A DNA stretch of 64,000 nucleotides from Urbifossiella limnaea (GTDB taxonomy: Bacteria > Planctomycetota > Planctomycetia > Gemmatales > Gemmataceae), in NCBI RefSeq assembly GCF_007747215.1, contig NZ_CP036273.1, positions 7,424,322 to 7,488,321 of the forward strand, given 5' to 3'. The first letter of the stretch is position 1. The number at the start of each line of letters is the position of its first letter. The position numbers and the translations under genes were made by a program. The notes beneath the pieces are model-generated. The model had not been told where the DNA came from. It saw nothing but the letters and a program-made list of their open reading frames with translations, and made no database searches. This document shows positions 17,742 to 25,276 of the stretch, piece after piece.

Positions 17742-18808
17742 GCGGCCACCCACTCCTGTAAGAACCGCCCCACGTGCTCCCGGATCCGCCGGGCGCAGTC
17801 CCGATACACCTCCGGCCCCGCGCCGATGGGGTCGTCCAGGTCGGCGTCGCCGCACAGCAGTCGGGCCGCCGGGCCGACCCCGGGGTAGCGCTCCGCCAGG
17901 GCGTGGGCGTGCGACCGGGTCATGGCGATCACGTCGTCGGCGGCGGCCAGTAGCTGCGGGTTCACCGGCCGGCTGCGGTGGTCGGCGATGTCGGCGCCGA
18001 ACTCCGCCGCCGCCGCCACCGACAGGTCCGACGCCGGCCCGCCGCCGTACGCCGCCACGCCCGCCGACAGCACCCAGATGCCCCTCGCCGGCAGCGCGTC
18101 GGCCGGGCAGCTGAGCCGCTCCGCCAGCAGCGCCTTGGCGATCCCCTCGGCCAGCGGGCTGCGGCAGGTGTTGCCCGTGCACACGAACAACACGATCCGC
18201 GCCGTCAGTCGCTCGACCTCGTCCGCCGGGAAGTCGCCGGCCTGTGTCACCCGCCAGCCCGCGTCCGAAACCGCCACCTCGGTCGGCCGGCGGTCCGTCC
18301 TCAGCCCGCCGGCGCTCACCGCCAGCTGAACCGCGTCGCCGAACGGTTCCGCCGCCGCGCTCGCCGTCGGCTGGTGCGTCTCGCTCAGGAGCACCGGCCC
18401 CGGCAGCGCCGGCAGCAGGGCGTCCGTCAGCGCGTGCTCCGGGCAGCGGAAGCGGACCACGCCGTCCCGCGTCACCGCCTCCCACGCCGCCGCCGGCCAG
18501 CCCTCGGGGACCGCCGTCGGGTCCGCGGGCAGCGCCACCGTCAGCGGCGACGGCCAGCCGCGGAACATCAGCCGGCGGGCGGCCGTCGGCACGCTCACCC
18601 CCAGCCGGGGCGGGTCGTCCGGGCCGTACACCAGCACCGCCGGGGCGGGGATCGTCGGGGCGACGGGCGAAGTCGGGTCGGCGAGGGCGACGTACCCGGA
18701 ATCGCCGGGGTAAATCACCACCCGGCCGGCCGCCAGCTCCTCGCGCACCCGGCGGACGAAGTCCGACGGATCGACGGTCGGGCTCCAGTCCAGGACCGTC
18801 GGTGGCAT
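17732..18808 (-). CDS. YrdC/Sua5-like domain fused to low-molecular-weight (arginine?) phosphatase
   Basis: The protein is 358 aa from the ATG at 18808. Residues about 12-195 are YrdC-like: VIYPGDSGYVAL corresponds to YPTDTVYGL of TsaC/Sua5, and RLMFRGWPSPLTVALPAD to the WPGPLT block. The KxR and SxN residues that bind the substrate in TsaC are not evident. Residues about 205-358 form an LMW phosphatase: VLFVCTGNTCRSPLAEG is the CX5R P-loop, and DDPIG supplies the general acid. Thr in CTGNTCRS is the residue that marks YwlE-type protein-arginine phosphatases; tyrosine phosphatases usually have Ile there. In Bacillus subtilis the separate genes ywlC, ywlE and ywlF (rpiB) form the same order. 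The sequence suggests an arginine phosphatase with a regulatory or altered YrdC domain. Confidence 0.85.
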   Translation of the reverse strand: MPPTVLDWSPTVDPSDFVRRVREELAAGRVVIYPGDSGYVALADPTSPVAPTIPAPAVLVYGPDDPPRLGVSVPTAARRLMFRGWPSPLTVALPADPTAVPEGWPAAAWEAVTRDGVVRFRCPEHALTDALLPALPGPVLLSETHQPTASAAAEPFGDAVQLAVSAGGLRTDRRPTEVAVSDAGWRVTQAGDFPADEVERLTARIVLFVCTGNTCRSPLAEGIAKALLAERLSCPADALPARGIWVLSAGVAAYGGGPASDLSVAAAAEFGADIADHRSRPVNPQLLAAADDVIAMTRSHAHALAERYPGVGPAARLLCGDADLDDPIGAGPEVYRDCARRIREHVGRFLQEWVAACE

Positions 18809-18905
18809 CGGGGCCGGTTCCGGGCGGGCCGGGGCGCAACGGGACAGCGGCGGGTAGTGTACGGAGGCGCTCGCGTGCGAACAAGGAACCCGCGGACGGG
18901 CTTCT

Positions 18906-18995
18906 GAGCCGGCCCCGTCGGGGGTCGGAGCGCACCCACTCCCGACGCGGTCGCGTCCGACCGGGGGACGCTCCGACCCCTGACGGGGCCGGCTC
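18906..18995. repeat. Long inverted repeat between divergent genes
   Basis: Arms 18906-18932 and 18969-18995 (GAGCCGGCCCCGTC and its complement, then GGTCGGAGCG and its complement) pair over about 27 bases. The repeat lies in the divergent intergenic region upstream of both the fusion gene and the DUF1501 gene, so it is not a simple terminator; it is probably a REP-like element. Confidence 0.6.
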
Positions 18996-19102
18996 GGGTG
19001 GGTGATGCGGTCGATTTTCCGCTGGACCCGATCGGCACGATCGCCGAAGATGGCAGCACCTGCCGGGGCCGCGGCCCCACCGTTCCGCCCGGGACCACGT
19101 TC

Positions 19103-20473
19103 ATGCTCAACCTGTTCGGAACCCCCCACCGCGGCGGCGGCTTCTGCGACGGCCGCACCCGCCGCGACTTCCTCACCATCGGCGGCACCCTGTTCGGCGG
19201 CGCCCTCGCGGCCCCGCACCTGCTCGCCGCCGAGGCCCGCCAGGGCACCCGCACGAGCCACAAGTCCGTCATCATGGTCTACCTGCCGGGCGGCCCGCCC
19301 CACATCGACATGTGGGACATGAAGCCCGACGCCCCCGCCGAGGTCCGCGGCGAGTTCAACCCGATCGACACGAACGTCCCCGGCGTCCGCATCTGCGAGC
19401 ACTTCCCGCTGATGGCGAAGATGATGGACAGGTTCGCCGTCGTCCGCTCGCTCGTCGGCAGCAGCGGCGACCACGACGCCTACCAGTGCATGACCGGCCG
19501 GCCGCGCACGCCCGCCAACAACGGCTACTGGCCGAGCTTCGGCGCGTGGGTGTCGAAGACCCAGGGCGGGGCCGACGCCGCCGTGCCGCCGCACCTCACG
19601 CTCATGTACCGCACCGGCGAGCAGCGCTGGGGCTACCCCGGCGACGGCGGCTTCCTCGGCCTGGCGCACGCCCCGTTCCGCCTCAGCGCCGGCAAGGGCA
19701 CCGGCCCCGCCGACAGCATGACGCTCAAGGGCGTCACCCTGGAGCAACTCGGCGACCGCACGGCGCTGGTCCGCTCGCTCGACACCATCGACCGCCGCAT
19801 CGACCGCAGCGGCCTGATGGACGGCATGGACACGTTCAACCGGCAGGCGCTGGACATCCTCACGTCGTCGAAGCTGAAGGACGCGCTCGACCTGACCAAG
19901 GAAAGCCCGAAGACGCTGGAGCGCTACGGCTTCGACGACCCGGCGTTCGAGCGCGACGGCGCCCCGCGGATGGTCCGCAACTTCCTGATGGCCCGCCGGC
20001 TGGTGGAGGCCGGCGCCCGCGTGGTAACGCTGAACTTCACCCGCTGGGACTGGCACGGCGGCGACGGGAAGAACTTCGTGCAGGGGAAGAAGGACATGCC
20101 GCTGCTCGACCGCGCGGTCACCGCGCTGGTGAGCGACCTCCACGACCGCGGGCTGGACAAGGACGTGACGGTGCTGGTGTGGGGCGAGTTCGGCCGCACG
20201 CCGCGGCTGAACAACATGGCCAGCCGCGACCACTGGCCCCAACTGAGCACCTGCCTGCTGGCCGGCGGCGGGATGCGGACGGGGCAGGCGATCGGCTCCT
20301 CGAACCGCCTCGGCGAGTACGCCGTGGAGCGGCCGGTCACCCACCAGAACGTGTTCGCCACGCTGTACCACAACCTCGGCATCGACCTGAACCCGATCCG
20401 CGAGTTCGACCCGAACGGCCGGCCGCAGTACCCGATCGACCCCGGCACCCCGGCGATCCGCGAGCTCGTTTGA
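19103..20473 (+). CDS. DUF1501 family exported protein
   Basis: The protein is 456 aa from the ATG at 19103 (MLNLFGTPHRGGG). The frame extends to 18998, but the leader fits this start. It has a twin-arginine motif (GRTRRDFLTIGGTLFGGALA) and DUF1501 blocks: MVYLPGGPPHIDMWDMKPD, MARRLVEAGARVVTLNF, WGEFGRTPRLNN, SRDHWPQLSTCLLAGGG and HQNVFATLYHNLGID. This subfamily, with an N-terminal GGGFCDGRTRRDF, is one of the most widespread in planctomycetes. It is another copy without a cytochrome partner alongside. A hairpin follows the stop at 20490-20516. Confidence 0.9.
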   Translation: MLNLFGTPHRGGGFCDGRTRRDFLTIGGTLFGGALAAPHLLAAEARQGTRTSHKSVIMVYLPGGPPHIDMWDMKPDAPAEVRGEFNPIDTNVPGVRICEHFPLMAKMMDRFAVVRSLVGSSGDHDAYQCMTGRPRTPANNGYWPSFGAWVSKTQGGADAAVPPHLTLMYRTGEQRWGYPGDGGFLGLAHAPFRLSAGKGTGPADSMTLKGVTLEQLGDRTALVRSLDTIDRRIDRSGLMDGMDTFNRQALDILTSSKLKDALDLTKESPKTLERYGFDDPAFERDGAPRMVRNFLMARRLVEAGARVVTLNFTRWDWHGGDGKNFVQGKKDMPLLDRAVTALVSDLHDRGLDKDVTVLVWGEFGRTPRLNNMASRDHWPQLSTCLLAGGGMRTGQAIGSSNRLGEYAVERPVTHQNVFATLYHNLGIDLNPIREFDPNGRPQYPIDPGTPAIRELV

Positions 20474-20710
20474 CTTCGCCTTCTTCGGGCGAGCCGGGGC
20501 GTCAGTCCCCGGCTCGCCGCGTTTCCGCTCCCCCGCCAGCCACACCCGACAGACCATCTCCGCCGCCCGCAGCGCCTGCGCGGGCGTACCCCCGGCCATG
20601 ACGCCGCGCAGCGCCTGCACGGCGCCGCCGACGCGCGCGTCGTCGTCGAGTTCGCCGAGCGCGTCCGGCAGCGGGTCGAGGTCGGGGAGGGCGTTCAGGG
20701 TGGCGGTCAT
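20474..20710 (-). pseudogene. Possible truncated small gene, reads on into antisense of DUF1501
   Basis: From the ATG at 20710 the frame reads MTATLNALPDLDPLPDALGE, then a helical Ala-rich segment (GTPAQALRAAEMVCRVWLAG) and a basic stretch (RPKKAKS). There is no stop before the frame enters the complement of the DUF1501 gene. The hairpin at 20490-20516 lies within the frame. It looks like a real N-terminus whose natural end has been lost. No family was recognised, and it could still be a chance open frame. Confidence 0.3.
20490..20516. terminator. GC hairpin after DUF1501 stop
   Basis: CGAGCCGGGG and CCCCGGCTCG pair around GCGTCAGT-type spacing. The hairpin belongs to the same family as the copies at 5689, 37412 and 37468. 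Its position 17 bases after the stop fits a terminator. Confidence 0.5.
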
Positions 20711-20882
20711 GGCGGCACCCGGGGGTTGGGGGTGATATGGTGAACAAAAGTTCAATGGCCTCCTGAATGGGAGGTGTCAAGAAATTCGGCGCGGATTCTC
20801 GGTCGGCTATTGGTTTGACCGGCGGGCGAGGGGTCGGGACACTGCGTTGGGTGGGTTCGTGATTCGCGGCGGTGCGTGACTT

Positions 20883-21122
20883 CTGGTTCCCATCGATCGT
20901 GGTTAACCCCCTCACCCCGCGTGCTTCGCCGCGACCCTCTCCCCCGAGGGGAGAGGGTGTGAGCCACACGACACCCATCGAGGGCGGGTGGCCACGCGCC
21001 TGCGCGGCGGGTCGATGCCCGCCCGTGACGGGCGCGGGTCAGGCCCACCCTCTCCCCTCGGGGGAGAGGGTCGCGGCGAAGCACGCGGGGTGAGGGGGTT
21101 AACCACGATCGATGGGGACCAG
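20883..21122. repeat. 240-bp MITE-like palindromic element, copy 1
   Basis: Terminal arms of 77 bases (20883-20959 and 21046-21122) are inverted complements with a single mismatch. They contain the core CCCTCACCCCGCGTGCTTCG followed by a CTCTCCCC/GGGGAGAG sub-hairpin. The loop holds GGGCGGGTGGCCACGCGCC and GGTCGATGCCCGCCC. A second copy lies at 55779-55988 with the loop in reverse orientation. It contains no coding sequence, and no target-site duplication was obvious. Confidence 0.8.
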
Positions 21123-21168
21123 CGCCACGCGCGCACCCCGATTCATCCTGTGGAGCAGTGTTTCGGGC

Positions 21169-21207
21169 GCGAGCCCCGTCGGGCGTCTGAACCCCGACGG
21201 GGCTCGC
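21169..21207. repeat. Short GC hairpin
   Basis: A 15-bp perfect stem (GCGAGCCCCGTCGGG) closes a nine-base loop. It lies between the palindromic element and the small membrane-protein gene, with no gene end nearby, so a REP-type element is more likely than a terminator. Confidence 0.5.
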
Positions 21208-21317
21208 GCCCCGGCCTAACGGCTGGCCGAAAACCGTAAGCACAACCTCGCAGCAATCCGGCCTTCGCGCCGCGGGGGAAGGCGGGTAAACGGGCGCCCC
21301 TCGGCAGGAGGCGGCGG

Positions 21318-21416
21318 ATGCGCAAGCTGATGTGGTGGGTCGGGGTGCCGGCCGCGGTGGTGGTGGTCGGCGCCGCGTGGGTGACGGTGTTCCCGAGCGA
21401 ATCCGGGGCGGGGTGA
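21318..21416 (+). CDS. Small membrane peptide, possibly the 5' part of a split gene
   Basis: The peptide is 32 aa, mostly one hydrophobic helix (MWWVGVPAAVVVVGAAWV), with a strong AGGAGG eight bases upstream of the ATG. The frame ends in TGA at 21414-21416. The same frame then stays open for the 88 codons that encode the proline-rich segment at 21423-21683. Either this is a genuine tiny membrane protein or the TGA interrupts a longer membrane-anchored, proline-rich protein. Confidence 0.5.
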   Translation: MRKLMWWVGVPAAVVVVGAAWVTVFPSESGAG

Positions 21417-21422
21417 ACCCCC

Positions 21423-21683
21423 GTGGGCTGCGGCCCGGCCGGCGGTCTGCCGGCCTTCGACCCCTGGATTTACCAGCGCCCCGTTTATCAGCCCCCGCCG
21501 AGACCGGCGCCCGTGCGGCCGGCGCCCGTGCGGCCGGCGCCGGTGGCCGTGCGGCCACCCGAAGTACGCCCCCCAGAGGTGCGGCCGGTGGCCGTACCGC
21601 CGCCGGAATCGCTGGGGGTGAAGCTGGAAGTGCCGGCGGTGGCGGTGCCGCCGCCGGCGGAGTTGGGGATCGAGCTGAAGTGA
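21423..21683 (+). CDS. Proline-rich repeat protein, probably continuation of the upstream frame
   Basis: This is 86 aa if started at the GTG at 21423, which has no Shine-Dalgarno sequence. It contains tandem repeats PAPVRPAPVRPAPV, then PPEVRPPEVRPVAVPPPE and a final VAVPPPAELGIELK. Proline-rich spacers of this type usually span the periplasm or cell wall. It is in the same frame as the 32-aa membrane peptide, separated only by TGA and two codons, so together they may form one interrupted gene. Confidence 0.45.
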   Translation: MGCGPAGGLPAFDPWIYQRPVYQPPPRPAPVRPAPVRPAPVAVRPPEVRPPEVRPVAVPPPESLGVKLEVPAVAVPPPAELGIELK

Positions 21684-21688
21684 CACGC

Positions 21689-21730
21689 CCGCTTGCGGCG
21701 TAGCGCCCGCGGGCGCTACGCCGCAAGCGG
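21689..21730. terminator. Perfect 42-bp palindrome between convergent genes
   Basis: CCGCTTGCGGCGTAGCGCCC and its exact complement meet without a spacer. The palindrome lies between the proline-rich frame and the stop of the coiled-coil lipoprotein gene, which fits a two-way terminator. Confidence 0.65.
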
Positions 21731-21738
21731 CGGAAGAC

Positions 21739-22203
21739 TCAGTTCGCGGCCGCGGCGGTCGGCGACGGCGTCGGGGCGTGCAGCCCCGACCCGCCCGCGA
21801 ACGCCGGCAGCGGGGCCGACGGGTTCGACAGCGCCGCGTCGGCCTGGCCGAGCAGGTCGCGGATGGTGCGGCGGAAGCCATCGTACTGCGTCTGGAGGTT
21901 GTCGCGCTCGGTGGTGCGGGCGCGGAGGTCGGCGCGGGCCGCGTCCTTCTGCACCCGCTCGGCCGCGGCCGCCGCGTTCGCCTGTTCGAGCTGCCGCTGC
22001 TGCTGGCTGAGCTTCTCGTGCGCCTGCACCAGCTGCGCCCGGAAGTTGTCCCGGGCCGATGCCGCGGCGCGGAAGTCCTCTTCGAGCCGCTGCACCTTCG
22101 CGTCCGTCGCGGCGGGGTCGCCGCCGCCGGGCGCCTTGGCGCAGCCGTAGATGCCCAGCAGGGCGACGAGGAGGAAGCCGAGAACCTTGTGTGATCGCGT
22201 CAT
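21739..22203 (-). CDS. Coiled-coil lipoprotein
   Basis: The protein is 154 aa from the ATG at 22203. A signal peptide ends in the lipobox LLGIYGC. The mature part is one long coiled coil (VQRLEEDFRAAASARDNFRA, LSQQQRQLEQANAAAAAERV) with heptad spacing, then an Ala/Pro/Ser tail. Such proteins act as structural spacers at the envelope in other bacteria; no specific function can be given. It is divergent from the lactate permease gene, with a 264-base gap in which no other feature was seen. Confidence 0.75.
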   Translation of the reverse strand: MTRSHKVLGFLLVALLGIYGCAKAPGGGDPAATDAKVQRLEEDFRAAASARDNFRAQLVQAHEKLSQQQRQLEQANAAAAAERVQKDAARADLRARTTERDNLQTQYDGFRRTIRDLLGQADAALSNPSAPLPAFAGGSGLHAPTPSPTAAAAN

Positions 22204-22467
22204 GGCCGGTCTCCGGCAGCGGGGAAGATCGTGGCGGCGGGTATCGACCCATCTTCTCTCGGCTGCCCGGAGCCCGCGACTTACGCAAATCTGCCTGCTT
22301 CCCGGACCGTTACCCCTTGCCCCGCCCCCCACCGGCCGCGCCAGCCGGCAGAACCCGACCGGCGGATCGCGCACGGGCCCGGGCCCGACTCGTCCCAACT
22401 CCTTGCACCCGCGCCCCGCCCGCCGTAGCATCGCCGGATCGGACCCGCCGCCGCGAGGCCCCTCTCC

Positions 22468-24309
22468 ATGCCCTTCGCCTACGTCCAGGACCTGAACCCG
22501 CTCGGCAACCAGTTGCTCTCGACAGTTGTCGCGGCGCTGCCGGTGCTGGTGCTGTTCTACCTCCTCGTCGGCCGCCGCTGGCTCGCCAGCTGGGCCGGCG
22601 TCGCCGGGGCCACGACCGCCATCCTGATCGCGTGGCTCGTCTACAAGATGCCGGTGGAGCAGGCGTCGTGGTCGTTCCTGTACGGCGCCGCGTTCGGCCT
22701 CATGCCGATCGGCTGGACCGTGTTCGCGGCGATGCTCCTGTACAACGTGACCGTCGAGACCGGCCAGTTCGCCGTGATCCGCCGCAGCATCGGCGGCCTG
22801 AGCGGCGACGCCCGCGTGCAGGCGGTGCTCATCGGCTTCGCGTTCGGCGCCTTCATGGAGGGGGCCGCCGGGGCCGGGTCGCCGGTGGCGATCTGCGGCG
22901 CGATGCTGGTCGGCCTCGGGGTGCCGCCGTTCCGCGCCGCGGTGCTGTGCCTGATCGCCAACACGTCGCCGGTGTGTTACGGCGGGCTCGGCGTGCCCAT
23001 CCTCACGCTCGGCAACGTCACCGGCATCGACCCCGCGACCGTGAGCGTGATGTGCGGGCACCAGCTGCCGCTGCTGTCGTGCCTGGTGCCGCTGTACATG
23101 GTGCGCTGCATGTGCGGCTGGCGCGACACGTTCGCCGTGTGGCCGGCGCTGCTGGTCGGCGGCGGGTCGTTCGCGGCGTTCCAGTACGTGTTCGCCACCT
23201 TCCACACGTGGGTGCCGGGCGTGTACATCTGGCCGCTGACCGACATCGGCGGCGGCCTGTTCTCGCTCGTGACGCTGGCGCTGTTCCTGCGGTTCGTGTG
23301 GAAGCCGAAGGACGAGTGGAAGTTCCCCGCGGCGGGCGACGGCGCCATCCCGAAGCCCGCGCAGACGGCCCCGCACGACCCGCACGCCGAGGCCGCGGTC
23401 GAGGAGGCGAAGCGGCTGCTGGACTCGTCGTTCCGCAACCCGCACACCGAGATCCCGCTGACGGCGCGAAGCATCGCGGTGGCGTGGTCGCCGTTCCTGG
23501 TGATGGCGGCGTTCCTGGCGGCGGCCGGCGTGGTCCGCGGGGCGGAGACGGACGCCAAGCGGGCGCTGGAGGTGGGGCCGCTGCGAACCTTCTACGAGTT
23601 CGAGGTGCCGACGCTGCACAAGCAGGTGGAGCGCGCCGACCGGCTGCTGCCGCCGGGCGCCGTGGGCGACGCCCGCAAGGAGGCCGCGGTCTTCAAGCTG
23701 CCGTGGGTGACGGCCCCCGGCTCGGCGGTGTTCCTGGCCGCGCTGGCGTCGATGGCGTTCCTGCGCATGAACGGTCGCCAGGTGGCCGGCGTGTTTCGCA
23801 AGACGGCGGTGCAGATGAAGATTCCGATCCCGACCATCGCGCTGATGCTGGGCCTGAGTTACGTGACGAAGTACGCCGGCGTCGACGCCACGCTGGGCGT
23901 GGCGTTTGCGGAGACGGGCGTGCTGTACCCGTTCTTCGCGGCGATGCTGGGCTGGCTGGGCGTGTTCCTGACCGGCACCGACGCCGGCAGCAACGCGCTG
24001 TTCGGTAGCCTCCAGAAGATCACCGCGACTGAGGTTTTCAACAACCACCCGGCGGCGCTGTCGAACCTGACGCTGGAGCAGACGCAGGTGCTGGTGTGCA
24101 CCGCGAACAGCACGGGCGGGGTGATGGGGAAGATGATCGACGCGCAGAGCATCTGCGTGGCGACGGCGGGGACGAACCAGCTGGGCCGCGAGGCGGACAT
24201 CTTCAAGGCGGTGATCTGGCACAGTGTGTTCCTGGCGAGCGTCGTCGGCGCGCTGACGGCGCTGCAGGCGTTCGTCCCCCCGTTCACGCGGATGGTGCCG
24301 CACCCCTGA
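22468..24309 (+). CDS. lldP: L-lactate permease family transporter
   Basis: The protein is 613 aa with at least twelve predicted membrane segments. The family signature GAFMEGAAGAGSPVAICGAM is followed by LCLIANTSPVCYGGLGVP, and GVFLTGTDAGSNALFG is the second hallmark near the C-terminus. LctP/LldP proteins import lactate or glycolate by proton symport across the inner membrane. The central cytosolic loop (residues about 290-400) is long and charged. The last 18 codons and the stop are repeated downstream at 25102-25159, flanking two inserted genes. No lactate dehydrogenase genes are adjacent. Confidence 0.9.
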   Translation: MPFAYVQDLNPLGNQLLSTVVAALPVLVLFYLLVGRRWLASWAGVAGATTAILIAWLVYKMPVEQASWSFLYGAAFGLMPIGWTVFAAMLLYNVTVETGQFAVIRRSIGGLSGDARVQAVLIGFAFGAFMEGAAGAGSPVAICGAMLVGLGVPPFRAAVLCLIANTSPVCYGGLGVPILTLGNVTGIDPATVSVMCGHQLPLLSCLVPLYMVRCMCGWRDTFAVWPALLVGGGSFAAFQYVFATFHTWVPGVYIWPLTDIGGGLFSLVTLALFLRFVWKPKDEWKFPAAGDGAIPKPAQTAPHDPHAEAAVEEAKRLLDSSFRNPHTEIPLTARSIAVAWSPFLVMAAFLAAAGVVRGAETDAKRALEVGPLRTFYEFEVPTLHKQVERADRLLPPGAVGDARKEAAVFKLPWVTAPGSAVFLAALASMAFLRMNGRQVAGVFRKTAVQMKIPIPTIALMLGLSYVTKYAGVDATLGVAFAETGVLYPFFAAMLGWLGVFLTGTDAGSNALFGSLQKITATEVFNNHPAALSNLTLEQTQVLVCTANSTGGVMGKMIDAQSICVATAGTNQLGREADIFKAVIWHSVFLASVVGALTALQAFVPPFTRMVPHP

Positions 24310-24311
24310 CG
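24254..24311 (+). repeat. Direct repeat, left copy (3' end of lldP)
   Basis: These 58 bases cover the last codons of lldP (AFVPPFTRMVPHP) and its stop. They recur at 25102-25159 with one mismatch. The pair brackets 790 bases of unique sequence carrying two genes, like the boundaries of an inserted or duplicated cassette. Confidence 0.9.
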
Positions 24312-24351
24312 CGGGCTGGACGTGCCCCAGGCGGCCGGGGAGAATGACGGT

Positions 24352-24666
24352 ATGGCCACGACCACCGTACCTTCGCCGGCGCTCGCTTCCCGCTTCCGCA
24401 CGCTGGCCGCCGAGTGGCAGGCCGCGACGCGGTTCCTGTCGTCGGCCGCCGCCACAGCGAATCACCCGGCGTACCGCGCGGTGGTGGCGCTAGGGCCGGA
24501 CGTGGTGCCGCTGATCCTGGCGGAACTGGCCGCGACGCCGGAGCCGTGGTTCGCCGCGCTGAGGGAGCTGACCGGTGCCGACCCCGTGCCGCCGGCCGAC
24601 CGCGGCCGCCCGCGCGCCGCGGCCGACCACTGGCTGGCGTGGGGCCGCGCCCGCGGGCTGGCCTGA
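24352..24666 (+). CDS. Small helical protein paired with the DUF7689-like gene
   Basis: The protein is 104 aa from the ATG at 24352, with GGAG nine bases upstream. It has a helical N-terminus (FRTLAAEWQAATRFLSSAA) and the block HPAYRAVVALGPDVVPLILA, followed by WFAALRELTGADPVP and a C-terminal ADHWLAWGRARG. Proteins of this pattern occur next to DUF7689-type genes in cyanobacteria and other bacteria, which suggests a two-gene system. The start of the next gene lies three bases after the stop. No enzymatic motif was seen; it may be a partner or inhibitor of the second protein. Confidence 0.6.
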   Translation: MATTTVPSPALASRFRTLAAEWQAATRFLSSAAATANHPAYRAVVALGPDVVPLILAELAATPEPWFAALRELTGADPVPPADRGRPRAAADHWLAWGRARGLA

Positions 24667-24669
24667 CCC

Positions 24670-25104
24670 ATGCTCTCGCCCCTTCTTCAGGCCGCCTTCC
24701 CGGACCTGGACGCCGACGGCGGCGCCGTCACCCACCCGGCCGACCCGGCGTACAACTGCGTGGCGTGGGCCGCGGGCGTGACCGACGTGCTGTGGTGGCC
24801 GGCCGACCCGGACGGGTACTGGCCGCCGGGAGCGCCGGACGAGCTGACCGTAGCGGCGTTCGTCGCCGCGCTGGGAACGGTGGGCTACGTGCCGTGCGCC
24901 GACGGCGGGTACGAGCCGGGGTTCGAGAAGGCGGCGGTGTACGCACGGGCCGGGGTGCCGACGCACGTGGCCCGGCAGGTGGCGGGCGGCCGCTGGTCGA
25001 GCAAGCTGGGCCGCGACTGCACCGTGGGCCACGCGACGCCGGCCGGGGTGGCGGGGCTGGTGTACGGCACCGTCGTGGCTTACCTCCGACGGCCGACGGC
25101 GTGA
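24670..25104 (+). CDS. DUF7689-like protein, possible cysteine peptidase fold
   Basis: The protein is 144 aa. Conserved blocks are AYNCVAWAAG, then WWPADPDGYWPPG, ALGTVGYVPCADGGYEPGFEKAAVYA, THVARQVAGGRWSSKLG and a final GTVVAYLRRP. A Cys at the start of a helix (NCVAWA) with a His opening a later strand (THVARQ) resembles the Cys-His layout of CHAP and NlpC/P60 peptidases; that is an inference from pattern, not a known activity. The stop codon lies inside the right-hand direct repeat. It is tightly coupled to the gene at 24352. Confidence 0.6.
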   Translation: MLSPLLQAAFPDLDADGGAVTHPADPAYNCVAWAAGVTDVLWWPADPDGYWPPGAPDELTVAAFVAALGTVGYVPCADGGYEPGFEKAAVYARAGVPTHVARQVAGGRWSSKLGRDCTVGHATPAGVAGLVYGTVVAYLRRPTA

Positions 25105-25159
25105 CGGCGCGGCAGGCGTTCGTCCCCCCGTTCACGCGGATGGTGCCGCACCCCTGACG
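25102..25159 (+). repeat. Direct repeat, right copy (duplicated lldP 3' end)
   Basis: This copy differs from 24254-24311 by one base (25111). It supplies the TGA stop of the DUF7689-like gene and then repeats the end of lldP including its TGA. No gene is formed by this copy itself. Confidence 0.9.
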
Positions 25160-25276
25160 GAATCGGGCCGGCCTGCTGACGTGTGTCGTGGCGCGGTCGC
25201 GCGGGCGTGCGCCGTGGCCACGCTCGTGGTGCTCGCGGGTACGTCGGCGTCCGCGGGGCGGTGACGTGAGAGCCGG

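Noticed and set aside
17732-20710. A single 990-codon minus-strand frame covering the YrdC/phosphatase gene and the complement of DUF1501
   Set aside because: The middle is antisense to a well-supported DUF1501 gene. The YrdC start at 18808 fits the domain boundary, so the frame is open by composition only.
21332-21703. Alternative 123-codon plus-strand frame over the proline-rich gene
   Set aside because: It is a shifted reading of the same repeats, rich in Gly/Ala/Arg. The frame at 21318-21683 has the ribosome site and a sensible membrane helix.
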